DNA from: Bipolaris cookei
Lineage: Eukaryota > Ascomycota > Dothideomycetes > Pleosporales > Pleosporaceae
Assembly: GCA_002286855.1 (NCBI GenBank)
Contig: NRSV01000051.1
Location: forward strand, 186,001-250,000
Direction: 5' to 3'
DNA: 64,000 nt
Below are positions 55,901 to 64,000 of this stretch, one piece after another; positions within the stretch are counted from its first letter, which is position 1; the number at the start of each line of letters is the position of its first letter. The position numbers and the translations under genes were made by a program. The notes beneath the pieces were generated by a model. The model ran no database searches and had not been told where the DNA came from. It was given only the letters and a program-made list of their open reading frames with translations.

Positions 55901-57787
55901 TATTTCTACATGTTTGTAGCCAGAAATCTGCCCAAGTATCCACAGCACATTATGCTGCCAGGAACGTCTTTACACCAGGTCCTTGTTGGTCTATGTAGCT
56001 ATCCTGCAGAAGCGATGAAGGAAGACTGTCAGCTCTCTGTCGAGTATCTGCTCTCCCTCTACCATCCACCAAACCCACAATCTCTCATCCCGCTGTTCGA
56101 GAAGGCTGGATTCTATCGCGTGTTGAAGTCTGTCTACCGCAGCGCACAACAGTATGACAAACTGCTGGAAACGTACCTGAACGAGGAAGAAGAAGAGAAC
56201 TCTGTGTTTGCGTGTATTGCCGATATTCTGCGGCCAAACAAAGGCCTTACAAAAAAGCAGGTTACCGAGGTCAAAGCAGTTATCCTCAACCGAGCTGCTG
56301 ACCTGGCTGCTGTTGACGCATCACAAGCTGCGGTAATAGTAAAGCAATACACTCCCGATCTTTTAGAACCAGTTTTAGATGCCATCAAAGAGGATACTGA
56401 TGCCCAATATCACTTCCTTGAAGCTCTCGTCGAACCGGACCGAGCGCAGACAGGAGGCGCCAAGCCCATCAATGAAACCCTTCCTTCAGGCTTCATTGAA
56501 AGATATGTGCAACTCATGTGCACCTACAGCAGTTCACATGTGGCGGACTTTGTCAGCATGTTGAAATCGGGTGATCTCAAACTGGAACCCGTACTTCCAG
56601 CCTTGGAGAAAAGTGGCATCATTGACGCTGCAGTCATACTAATGGCACGTGATGGAATTATTCAAGGAGCCATGGACCGCTTAGTGAAGCATTTGGGTAC
56701 GCTTGAGACTGCCTTGACGGGACTCATCAACGGCGCTGCGGAAACGCCCGATGCAGCAAACACAGAAGAGGCAATTCATGATCTCCTCAATGACATTCAG
56801 AAGTACATCAAAGTTGGCGTATGGTTATGCCAAGGTCAGACGCGGATGACAGAGCGAACGCCAGAATCTACCATCGATCGGCGGAAGTCAGCCTATGGTG
56901 AAGTGCACGAAGCCAATCTCGCCTTGGATGAGCTGTTGTGGCTCGACCTCGTTGATACCTCTGTCCGTCTCATTAGAGACACATCCAGTGCAGTTGCCGA
57001 ACACAACGCTCGTATTTCCTCATCAAACAACGCTCCAGCCGACACAGTCGACACAGCACGCATCGTCTCGACCCTCCGCTCCTCAATCCAGCAAACCTTC
57101 TCTGCCCTCCTAACATCCACCACTATTCCACCAGAAAGGAAACCAACACGCCGAACACTCAGCACCGACATAGTCCCCACCCGTCCCCCACTACAATCAA
57201 AACTCCAATCCAACCCCTCCTTCCTCCGCATCCTCCGCTGCTTCCTGACCCGCGCATCAACCACGTACTCCCCCTCGCTCTCGGACCTGCGCTCCGTCCT
57301 CTCCGAAATCTTCGCAGCCTACACCTTTGAAGAAACAATTCTCAGCCTCGCCAACCGCTTCCTCGATAAAGAAAGCTTCACCCACGTCTACCAAATCACC
57401 GAGCTACGCAAGCGCGGATGGCGGCCCCGCGGCCAAGTCTGCGAGGCGTGCAAGAAACGTGCTTGGGGGCCCGGAGCGGGACCAGGTGTTTGGGACGCCT
57501 GGGAGAAGCGCGAGGGGATAAGGTTGAAGAGTAGGGAGGAGGCGGCGGTGGGGTGGCAGGGGGATGGGGGGAAGGGAAAGAGTATGGGGAAGAGGCCTAG
57601 CCGGGTTAATGTTATGGATGGGGCGGAGGAGGGAGAGGAGGGAGAGGATAAGGCAGTTGTATTGTTTGCTTGTAGGCATTTGTGGCATAGAGAGTGTCTG
57701 GTTAAGGATGTTGGAGGGGAGGGGGGTTTGGGCGAGGAGATCGCGAGGAGTATGGGGAGGGGTTTGAAGTGTGGGATTTGTGGGTGA
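52976..57787 (+). CDS. VPS8: VPS8, CORVET tethering complex subunit
   Basis: Single exon, 1603 residues. After a disordered Ser-rich N-terminus (about 180 residues), a WD40-like beta-propeller runs from about residue 200 (WTKLRKITAQVFSEVGKRNFGRPT, ALAISADHTTIAGGHATGHIFTWEL). A long helical clathrin-repeat-like body follows (ALMEDGDYIAALGLATSYYIGD, LYDALIYVWTNAIGDYITPL). The C-terminus has a RING-H2-type zinc finger: CEACKKR, then CRHLWHRECL and CGICG, with an acidic/Gly-rich insertion between the two halves. VPS8 is the CORVET-specific subunit that binds Rab5-type GTPases on early endosomes. The last 100 codons switch to G-rich codon use on the coding strand. No frame break. Confidence 0.94.
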   Translation: MSSDSRESHSSARNHHGQQADVTGNAGDVLAEYEDSVDEGTISQSGTGQEDDGSTNGVPSADDGSEKLTFAKARRIGPRERVQKSTSDLSIRSTVLNDDSPASTDIPDDTPSVQGSGISSPTSSQPLSHSSLRPHRPTSLQPFERRFSSRLSPSPLSSPRGTSPAFLSPHSRQSSISSNVVIQHLTDNASETPQAPWEVVRWTKLRKITAQVFSEVGKRNFGRPTCLNVTVSLAIGTSKGFILIFDYQQVLKSIIGPGTKAIECGSITALAISADHTTIAGGHATGHIFTWELAKPAKPFLHIPPLDRESLEDGKSDGHISGVAILHLGFLGTRHTALVSADDAGMAFSHLATRGLGALGRTVKTTRILGRYPLSAKSLEKPRKPSSVLAFAPLPLGNVEQPTDDMGLTALLTPYLLVVVSTTPIAQTQHKAPRPKDIVAHSALSGCLAWFPAVKLKTSSGPTNAVSKTKLVYCWSNVLTVLDVHSDAATSLGKDKPPELRFKLRSRWKAEEAIVAVQWLSRSVLGVLTISQRLMILEDNTLRVTDSFDLLQKHIYHSDLFSRQLKPVVEQLDENDASMHGVVADAFYMSFRVYKGRMFLLGFNDCSIGTLSNWADRLLALMEDGDYIAALGLATSYYIGDADKITVGLPEDDEARHALVQPKLREMITASLKYSFSQDSDVGDEARERRLKELAEVVFAGLMSMKELDFLFEDVYDAYEEASAEKAFFETLEPYIHDEEIDSIPPNVLKDLITFYTSANRSVQLEEMICRLNTDTMDLNQVTTLCQQYVLYDALIYVWTNAIGDYITPLVNILELIKLVDFDVNETDNIYLTAANKIFPYLAYTFTGRVYPGGAFMDDDQAYNAKKDMYRFLFSGKNLQWPPGSGQVIITQTDGSPEPPFPYLQLVLDFDASSFMSMLNEAFEDSFLNGEQDMPSGTQVNGTKSGSTLTPTRQSIINYLFGIMNTDNFDPAEIIYFYMFVARNLPKYPQHIMLPGTSLHQVLVGLCSYPAEAMKEDCQLSVEYLLSLYHPPNPQSLIPLFEKAGFYRVLKSVYRSAQQYDKLLETYLNEEEEENSVFACIADILRPNKGLTKKQVTEVKAVILNRAADLAAVDASQAAVIVKQYTPDLLEPVLDAIKEDTDAQYHFLEALVEPDRAQTGGAKPINETLPSGFIERYVQLMCTYSSSHVADFVSMLKSGDLKLEPVLPALEKSGIIDAAVILMARDGIIQGAMDRLVKHLGTLETALTGLINGAAETPDAANTEEAIHDLLNDIQKYIKVGVWLCQGQTRMTERTPESTIDRRKSAYGEVHEANLALDELLWLDLVDTSVRLIRDTSSAVAEHNARISSSNNAPADTVDTARIVSTLRSSIQQTFSALLTSTTIPPERKPTRRTLSTDIVPTRPPLQSKLQSNPSFLRILRCFLTRASTTYSPSLSDLRSVLSEIFAAYTFEETILSLANRFLDKESFTHVYQITELRKRGWRPRGQVCEACKKRAWGPGAGPGVWDAWEKREGIRLKSREEAAVGWQGDGGKGKSMGKRPSRVNVMDGAEEGEEGEDKAVVLFACRHLWHRECLVKDVGGEGGLGEEIARSMGRGLKCGICG

Positions 57788-58345
57788 TTGTGAGGTGGCG
57801 TGGTTTGAAAGCGGGAGAAAGACGGGTAGGTAGGGATAATCGTATTTCATGTTTTTGGCAGACGAAATCGGAATGTGTGAATATTTTTTTAATTCCTTTA
57901 TGATAAGTCTTTTGTGAAGTGTGGCTGGTTGAGATACAGAGTGGGTAGAGGTAGAGTTTGTTTAAACTGATGCTGTGTTTGAACTGACATAGGGACGTGT
58001 TTTCCTCATCTTGCCTGTATGGTATTGCGGATGCAGCTTCGTAGTATGAGTGGCTTAAGCGGTGCTTTCTGCGAGAAATACGATCTTTAGCTCTAAGAAA
58101 TTGCAATATTTGAGTTAGGTGTAGGGATGTACTTTTGACTAATGTCTAGTTACGTTATCGATACCGGAATCTCTCTTCGTCTGGGTGATATGTAGAGCAG
58201 GTAGAGCCGTACCGTGATATCATCTACAACGCGCAATAACCACAGAGATGTCTTTCCCCAGACTTGGGAACAGTCAACTCAATCAAATCAACCCTCCGAG
58301 TTTGGTAAATATTGAACTTACGAAAGTAACCGCTAAAATTACATA
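57788..58345. other. Intergenic before transposon relic
   Basis: 558 bases of AT-rich sequence between VPS8 and a Fot1/pogo relic. No gene or repeat recognised. Ends with the TA target (58344-58345). Confidence 0.5.
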
Positions 58346-59471
58346 ACGTGAGCGCATAGCGAGTGGGACAACTAAGCGAGTGGTCCGCTCTAACAAACTC
58401 TCAGAGCTTTTATATGTAATTATTCAATACCACAACCTTATACTATAGCTAAAAGTAGATGTAATTAATTGCTAGTCTCTACTGTATCTTTCTTATACGT
58501 GCGTGAATTGTGCCCTGTCTCGCCGCATTGCCTGCAGTGCCTTTTATGCTGCTTGCCTGCACCTGTTCGAGCCCTACCTTCACGCGTTTCCCCGTCTACC
58601 TGCGCTCTAACATCTAGTTCGGCTATTAATTCCTCTGCCTGTTCCTTTGAAAAGTCCCCGCCCTCTTGGATCCGCTTCCGCTTCAGCGATTTACCAGGGC
58701 GTGTCGTGATTCTTTGCTTTGAAGATAAGGTAGGGCGCAATCGCCCAGCCCATCGCGTTGATTGCAGCGATCAGAGTCACCCACTCGCGATCTCCTTGTT
58801 GCACTTCAATAGGCCTAGTCCGTCTCTCTGAAGTAGTAACTACTTTCACGCAGTTTCTGACACCCAAAAGTAAACCCAGTCTGGTCAAAGTTGTAGGTAT
58901 CTTCGTCTAGGATGCCATACTTAGCTTTGACGTTGCGTACAAGGTCAAATCAGGGACTGATAACAGCTGGGTTGCTGCATAGGAATCTCCGGTAATCTCT
59001 TGGTCTAGACACCTGAGATTTGATCTCAGGCCTTCGTCGTACAAACTTGTAAGCCCAGCTGATTCCAGCCTGACCACCGCCGCAAGCAGCCAGCAGTTGA
59101 TTAGCCATATCTTGTATATAGCTAAGCGTAGGGGCAAAGCCTCGCGCATCAGCCTTCCTTATATACTGCACAGTTGCCTCCTCTTCATACCTCTGAAGCT
59201 TTGATGAGTTGGGGTAGATAACGTGTGTAGAAGCTGGTTTGGCGCGTTGCCTTCGAAGGGTAGTTTCAGGCACGTTGTACACAGCAGCAGCGCATCGCTG
59301 GCTTAATGGTGCTTCAGATTTCATAGCTTAGATAGCAAGAGTAACTCTAGCTGTACAAGGAAGCGATTCAAGATTAGGTGGTAGTGGCATTGTGAGTGGT
59401 GGTAGAAAGAGGTGTGGTCTTGGCAAAGTGCGCCATTCCGGGGGTGTGCGCCACTCGGTGGTGGGTTACGT
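58346..59471 (-). mobile_element. Decayed Fot1/pogo-type DNA transposon
   Basis: 1126 bp flanked by TA dinucleotides (58344-58345 and 59472-59473). The two ends both start ACGT and carry CGAGTGG at the same distance in opposite orientation, making an imperfect inverted repeat of about 27 bp. The left end has two direct copies of GCGAGTGG (58359-58366, 58376-58383). Inside is a broken transposase on the minus strand. Full-length relatives are nearly 2 kb, so the element has lost a large internal part, including most of the catalytic domain. Confidence 0.8.
58465..59390 (-). pseudogene. Fot1/pogo transposase remnant
   Basis: Reads from an ATG at 59390. The N-terminal psq-type helix-turn-helix is recognisable (CAAAVYNVPETTLRRQR) and is followed by the CENP-B-like DNA-binding part (IQDMANQLLAACGG, ISWAYKFVRRRPEI). 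Breaks seen: a TAA after TLAI (CAA expected), a TGA after NPAVISP, and a one-base insertion after the first catalytic Asp region (YNFDQTGF), after which REWVTLIAAINAMGW reads in another frame. The sequence then jumps to a C-terminal piece with a zinc-knuckle-like CRQCGETGHNSRT in which the last Cys is replaced by Tyr. The second and third catalytic Asp are missing. It cannot encode an active enzyme. Confidence 0.85.
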
Positions 59472-59617
59472 TATCATGAAAGACCAATCATCATCTATTG
59501 TGGCGTTCACATGGGGTTCGCTGCGCCCCTGCCTCGTTCGGACATCAGAGCGGTAGCCATCAGCCATGAAGGAAACAGATAATTGTTCGGTCATATCGCT
59601 TTCATTCTCGCTTTGCC

Positions 59618-61665
59618 ATGTCAAATCGACTGGCTGTTTATTGCGCTCAAACACTCTTTTACTACACCGTACAAGACGAGTACCAGTATCACGACGCTAT
59701 GACCTCTCAGCCTGATGCATCAAGTGCAGCGACCGCTCAACGTGTATACTCAACAGCACCTCTGGACTACACGGAACGGGAGATGCGATTAGTAGAGCTC
59801 CAGCAAAATGATACATCGGAAAAGCTCAAATGCGTCTTACGACCATATCCTGTCGAAGGACCTCATCCACCTTACATCGCCCTCTCATACGCATGGGGTT
59901 CTAATGTAGGCTACGCAGACATCGAGCTCAATGGAAGTTCTTTCTCCATCGCCCGAAACCTATGGCATTTTCTGAACCAGATGAGGTTGTGCAAAAAGTT
60001 TCAGACGTACTGGATTGATGCGATTTGCATTAATCAAATGAACCTGCGAGAGCGCAACCACCAGGTCCAAATGATGCGACAGATTTACAGTAACGCGGAG
60101 TCAGTATATGCCTGGCTTGGGGTAGAAGACAAAGCAAATCATAGCAACACAGCCATGACATTTTTGGCAAGACGAGAGGTATTTGAAGCCAACACAGTGT
60201 ACACAAAAAGGTTTTGGACCCCTCGACAAGCCAAGGCCATGCTGTCACTCTGTGAGCGACCCTATTGGACACGGATTTGGATCGTGCAAGAATTGTTACT
60301 CCCCAAAACAGTGACAATTCTTTGCGGGTCGAAAGAAATACCGTGGTGTCATTTCGAAGAATTCTTCGGCGATATCGCTGCCATCGTCAATTTTGGTTGG
60401 GGCCAGCATACAGGCGTTTCTCTTACTTTCGCTTCGGCAGCTAGCAAGATCGTCAAAGTAAAGTGCGATTGGAACAAACAATCAGCTTTACCTCTCGTTG
60501 ACTTGCTTCACCTTTGTCGAGACCAACGATCGACTGATGTGCGGGATAAGGTTTATGCGCTTTGTGGACTCGCGAATGACTCAGGCGGATTAGAAATTGA
60601 CTATGGCATTGCTCCCAAGCAACTCCTGGTTGTCGTCTTAGAGCATACATGTACCACCCTGAACACAAGCCTGAAGGACTCCAAATTGAGAAAACAACTT
60701 ATACAGACTGGCCAGCTGCTGCGAGAAATTCTTAAAGTTTATTTCGATGATCAACAGCTGGAAGCTTTGATCATTTCCAGAGCACCTCAGTTAAGATTCA
60801 ACGAATGCAGCAACAAAACGCCTCCCCACGACACTTCGCCGAATGCCACGAATGCCTCCGTCTCTCGGGAATATCAAACCACCTCAAATCACATGGTCAT
60901 AAACAACATGCCTCTCTACTCAGCAAACAACCTCACCAGCTCCGTTCCGTACAAAGCAGGAGCATTTGCGTACGACGTTCCTACATCGGTACCAGTAAAC
61001 CCATACAACATGCAGCAAGCTTCCTACTACTCATCGTACATACCATATCCCGTATCATATGCCCAATCACATGATATCCAGCCAATTCCCACTCTACCAG
61101 ATGTCAGACATGTGTCCAATCCAAACATCAAGTCTAAGGGTACATTACCAGCGCAGTCGAACCAAATGTACGCTGATCCGTCATACGAAGCTGACTTGAA
61201 GCAATCCACCTCAAAGCCTACGGAGGATAGTGATATTGACTTTGCTACCGGCGTGGACACTCTCATGAGGGCCATCCAGGCGAAACAGATGAATTCGCCT
61301 CAAGAACATGAGCAGAAGGTATGCCATTCCACTTCGAGATTTCAAAATCGACTTTGCTAATGCTGAAGCAGGACGAGGCATCAAAGACCATCCAGAAGCC
61401 TAGGAAGCGTTACCAGTGTAGTGTACCCAACTGTAACAATAGCTTCTACCAAAAGACGCATCTTGAGATTCACATCCGCGCTCACACCGGTGATAAACCA
61501 TTCCATTGCAAAGCATCAGGATGTGGCCAATCTTTCTCGCAGCTAGGTAACCTCAAGACTCACGAGAGGCGTCACACAGGAGAGCGACCTTACGGTTGTG
61601 ATATTTGCGGCAAGACATTTGCCCAACGTGGCAACGTTCGAGCACACAAGATCGTTCACCAATAG
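59618..61665 (+). CDS. HET domain fused to three C2H2 zinc fingers
   Basis: Two exons, 59618-61318 and 61372-61665, giving 664 residues; Met at 59699 is an alternative start. Residues about 55-345 are a HET domain: YIALSYAWG (Tyr86 on), WIDAICINQ (Trp132 on), ERNHQVQMMRQIYSNAESVYAWLG, RPYWTRIWIVQEL and DVRDKVYALCGL. Residues 400-565 are Tyr/Pro/Ser-rich and disordered and end FATGVDTLMRAIQAK. The 53-nt intron (GTATGC donor, GCTAAT branch, GCAG acceptor) joins this to three C2H2 fingers: Cys583/588-His601/605, Cys613/618-His631/635 and Cys643/646-His659/663, with TGDKPF and TGERPY linkers. HET proteins trigger incompatibility cell death; the fingers resemble Azf1-type regulators. Role of the fusion unknown. 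Confidence 0.82.
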
Positions 61666-61982
61666 ATCAAGCCTTTCAGCTGCAAGCTTGACGACTATGA
61701 CAAGCATTTCACTCAGCTAAGCAACCTCAAAGTCAGTTCCGTGAATCATAGCTCTTTATCCCATCACTGACTTGTTGTAGTCTCATCAAAATAATTTCCA
61801 TGGCGCTACGCTCAGATATCTTACTACGAAGCTTGCCACCATCAACACAGGCGTTTATATCTCCCAAGAGGACATGGGGACTTTGGGAGTATTTTGCCTC
61901 GCTATACAAGGACTCCAATAAGGGCATCAAAAGCCGAGGCAAGGATAGGCGCATTTCCGCCATGTCATCATTTGTTTCTTGA
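61666..61982 (+). pseudogene. Decayed fourth zinc finger and tail of the Azf1-like half
   Basis: Directly after the TAG at 61663-61665, and in the same frame, the sequence continues as a finger-like block IKPFSCKLDDYDKHFTQLS in which the second zinc Cys is Tyr. A GT-AG intron (61732-61780) then gives SHQNNFHGATLRYLT. A frameshift at about 61862-61880 separates this from WEYFASLYKDSNKGIKSRGK. As I know the Azf1-like family, this order (fourth finger, then a WEYFA-NSNKGIK-type tail) is its normal C-terminus. So the tail has been cut off by a stop codon and has since decayed. Confidence 0.7.
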
Positions 61983-62656
61983 TACCCTTTCTCCTATGCC
62001 GCCATGCCAATGGCTTCCATGTCTCGAGGTCATGCGAACTCTATACAACAGCACTGCAGCAACTGCAGCATTCGCTGCTCATTGATGTCTTCTGGAATTA
62101 TCCCGATACAACCAGCATACAGCACATACGATTTCAGTGCACCAATGCAAATTTGATACCATCAGCCTCCAGGCAATGGCTACGACGGCATGGTCTTCCC
62201 TGAGCGAAAGACGTGCCGAGCATGAACTAAGGTACATGAGCAACACTATATAAGATGTCGGTTCAACCAGTGGGAATTCTTGGATGTCGGCGCTGATATC
62301 AAGCGGGCATGAGGGCGTGGGTGATAAGTTCCCAGGCTAGCGCAGCGACAGGTACATTCTCCACAATCTCCTTCATCTTCCTTGTTTTATAGGCGTCACC
62401 ACATAGTTATGATGGATCAGTAGTACCTCTTACGCATCTTCGTATGCGCCCATTACGCTTAGGGCCCAGTACCTGTCGCACGGTTGAGTGCGTATACTTA
62501 GACACAATAATCAGAAGAGAGTGTATGTTGTGTTGTTTATAGTATCCTAGCTCAACTCATATAGAGATCATTACACAGCGTTATTACTAAAAAGGGTTCC
62601 AACAGCACTTGACCTGCAACAAAAACACACCATTATCAAAGTATATTAGTCTCGAA
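61983..62656. other. Intergenic, nothing recognised
   Basis: About 670 bases between the finger relic and the next frame. No repeat, RNA gene or family motif seen. Confidence 0.4.
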
Positions 62657-62941
62657 ATGTTTTGCGAAAATCATGGCATTGGATTCGCTTGTCGTAATCC
62701 AGAGCATCAATGTGCCAACTGGCGGATGATAGGGAACGGAATCTTCTATCACATGTCTCGCACTCGACTTCAGGGGCCGGGGTGCCAAGGTTGGGTTCAA
62801 TGGATTGTTAACATATACGCTCTTAGAAGTGACTTGGGGAAGATCGGTTCGCAGGACAAATATGATAGAATGGAGCGATTGTGGCAGTCTTATCACCGTG
62901 CCACAACGAGCGCAAAATACTGGCCTATCAATGTAACATAA
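62657..62941 (+). CDS. Short frame ended by a transposon junction
   Basis: A 94-residue frame starting MFCENHGIGF and containing CRNPEHQCANW and GCQGWVQW. I do not recognise it. Its TAA stop (62939-62941) is formed by the TA target site plus the first base of the pogo element that begins at 62941. It could be the start of a gene cut by the insertion, or a chance frame. Protein-like composition is the only support. Confidence 0.25.
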   Translation: MFCENHGIGFACRNPEHQCANWRMIGNGIFYHMSRTRLQGPGCQGWVQWIVNIYALRSDLGKIGSQDKYDRMERLWQSYHRATTSAKYWPINVT

Positions 62942-62950
62942 CGTGGTTCA

Positions 62951-62983
62951 CAAGTGAATCGCTAACCCAAGTGAGTCGCTAAC
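62951..62983. repeat. Subterminal direct repeats of the pogo element
   Basis: CAAGTGAATCGCTAAC (62951-62966) and CAAGTGAGTCGCTAAC (62968-62983), 15 of 16 bases identical with one base between. Placement 10 bases from the element's end fits transposase-binding sites, which is an inference. Confidence 0.75.
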
Positions 62984-63059
62984 GTCTCACCAGCGCGTCG
63001 ACTTCGCAACGTTATCACACCTATTCAGTATAGTATATTAAAAATCTTAATAAGCCAAT

Positions 63060-64000
63060 TTACTCCTCAGATCTATCACTGTCACTAGCACTATCAATTT
63101 CAACTGCGCGGGTACGAGCGTTGTGTCCAGTCTGCTTGCAACGCCCGCACCGCCTCTCTCCTCGCACCCTCTTCGACGCACTCTCACCACCACCACGACT
63201 GCTACCTGCCTGTTCAGCTAATACTTCTTGTACCTCGCCTATAGTAAGAGTCTCTTCTGTCCGCACGTATCGCCGCTTGCGGCTCTTCCGCTTATTTGAT
63301 TCGTCTAGAGCCGCTCGAAACGTACTCATTTCCTCCATCATAAGCGTCATTTTATGTGCCATTTGCTGAGCCCCCTTACTTAGCTGCGCGATCTGCTCGG
63401 TGAGTGAATTGGCAGAAGACCCACGGCAATTTCTCACGCTCTCTTGAATGAGACCAATTTGAGCCTCGACTTCGCGCGCGTTGCGTGGTGTCTGCGCCTC
63501 CCAGGCGGCTGCCCGTCGCGGTGATTGATATGGTGTCTGCACTACCACATCAAGCTTTGATAGCACAGCCTGTGGGTCATTTGGGACTAGACCAGCGCCT
63601 CTGAAGCCAGCTTGAATGTTCTCCTTGGTAATAGACTGCTCAAAAGCAGCCTTAAAGGCTGGCAGGAAGGTCTCCTTGCTGATATAGTTGGTGCGGTTGC
63701 GTACCAAGCCCGAAACGGCGTCGCCATACTTACGCTTCAACGGCGAAAAGCAGGCGACGTCAAGGGGCTGCAATAGGTGAGACGAGTGCGCAGGCATGCA
63801 GAGAAGAATAATATTCTTCTCCTTGCAAAGATCCTGAAAATCGATAGAGCAGTGGCTCTCGTGGCCGTCGATAATAAGTAGTCGATACCCACCTACAGTA
63901 CAGCTCTTTGTATGGGTATCAAAGTGCTCCAACCAGGCAAGAGCAAGCTGATTGTTCGTCCAGCCATTGGGACTGACTTCAAGGACCCAGTCAGTAGGCA
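63060..64000 (-). CDS. Pogo/Fot1-type DDE transposase, C-terminal part
   Basis: Open without interruption from the window edge to a stop at 63060, over 310 codons, and incomplete at the 5' side. It shows the second half of the DDE catalytic core: WTNNQLALAWLEHF, the second catalytic Asp in LLIIDGHESH, MPAHSSHLLQPLDVACFSPLK with the third Asp, and GFRGAGLVPNDPQAVLSKLD. A coiled-coil-like segment and a basic region follow, then a C-terminal zinc-knuckle-like CGRCKQTGHNART in which the last Cys is replaced by Arg, and an acidic end. No stop or frameshift is seen in the visible part, so it may be intact or recently active. Confidence 0.88.
   Translation of the reverse strand, partial: PTDWVLEVSPNGWTNNQLALAWLEHFDTHTKSCTVGGYRLLIIDGHESHCSIDFQDLCKEKNIILLCMPAHSSHLLQPLDVACFSPLKRKYGDAVSGLVRNRTNYISKETFLPAFKAAFEQSITKENIQAGFRGAGLVPNDPQAVLSKLDVVVQTPYQSPRRAAAWEAQTPRNAREVEAQIGLIQESVRNCRGSSANSLTEQIAQLSKGAQQMAHKMTLMMEEMSTFRAALDESNKRKSRKRRYVRTEETLTIGEVQEVLAEQAGSSRGGGESASKRVRGERRCGRCKQTGHNARTRAVEIDSASDSDRSEE

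Larger units (their letters stand above)
62941..64000 (-). mobile_element. Pogo/Fot1-type DNA transposon, left end, runs off window
   Basis: Starts ACGTGG directly after a TA (62939-62940), the target site of this superfamily, and continues past the window edge. Just inside the end are two near-identical 16-bp direct repeats (listed separately), and the transposase gene reads toward this end. The other inverted repeat is outside the window. Its end begins ACGT like the relic at 58346-59471, but the subterminal repeats differ, so the two are related rather than identical elements. Confidence 0.8.

Noticed and set aside
1..64000. CRISPR array, riboswitch or bacterial-type operon
   Set aside because: Spliceosomal introns, single-gene promoters and fungal families throughout; no regularly spaced repeats seen.

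Overview
The window is nuclear DNA of a filamentous ascomycete, most likely a dothideomycete near Pleosporales. The evidence is dense protein-coding genes on both strands, short (about 48-125 nt) GT-AG introns with CTAAC/CTGAC-type branch sites, and families typical of such fungi: PTH11-like receptor, HET domain, CAP10/GT90, fungal P450, and Fot1/pogo transposons. The species assignment is an inference from gene content. Intron-exon models were worked out by hand; every spliced CDS given here has a length divisible by three and restores family motifs across the joins.

Left arm (0.3-16.8 kb): an NmrA-like protein, a small NTF2/SnoaL-like membrane-anchored protein, a five-exon FAD monooxygenase and a three-exon cytochrome P450. 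These could be a small oxidative group, but no backbone synthase is visible. Then come a cyclophilin A, a lineage-type unknown protein with an Asp run, and a three-exon small protein resembling a dsRNA-binding motif. A gene-poor stretch of about 6 kb (16.8-22.9 kb) carries a solo LTR with a perfect 5-bp target duplication (20664-21058) and a second LTR-like unit (21373-21619).

Core (22.9-57.8 kb): mostly housekeeping genes. They are a second NTF2-like protein, mitochondrial N-acetylglutamate synthase, a 3-hydroxyisobutyrate-dehydrogenase-like enzyme with a 5-nt microexon behind a GC-AG intron, and an L-fucose-permease-type MFS transporter. A membrane-anchored GT90 glycosyltransferase, HAUS6 (augmin), an HD-domain nucleotidase (HDDC2-like) and a disordered unknown protein follow. 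The rest of the core is SMC2 (condensin), a PTH11-like receptor, a secreted berberine-bridge-type FAD oxidase, a DUF4336 protein, a GPALPP/DUF3752 protein and VPS8 (CORVET).

Right arm (58.3-64.0 kb): accessory DNA. A 1.1-kb decayed Fot1/pogo element (58346-59471) and the end of a better preserved pogo element (62941 to the window edge) bracket the most unusual locus. That locus (59618-61665) is a two-exon gene joining a HET (heterokaryon-incompatibility) domain to three C2H2 zinc fingers that look like the C-terminal half of an Azf1-type transcription factor. A decayed fourth finger and tail lie just past its stop codon. This chimera is the best candidate for something undescribed.
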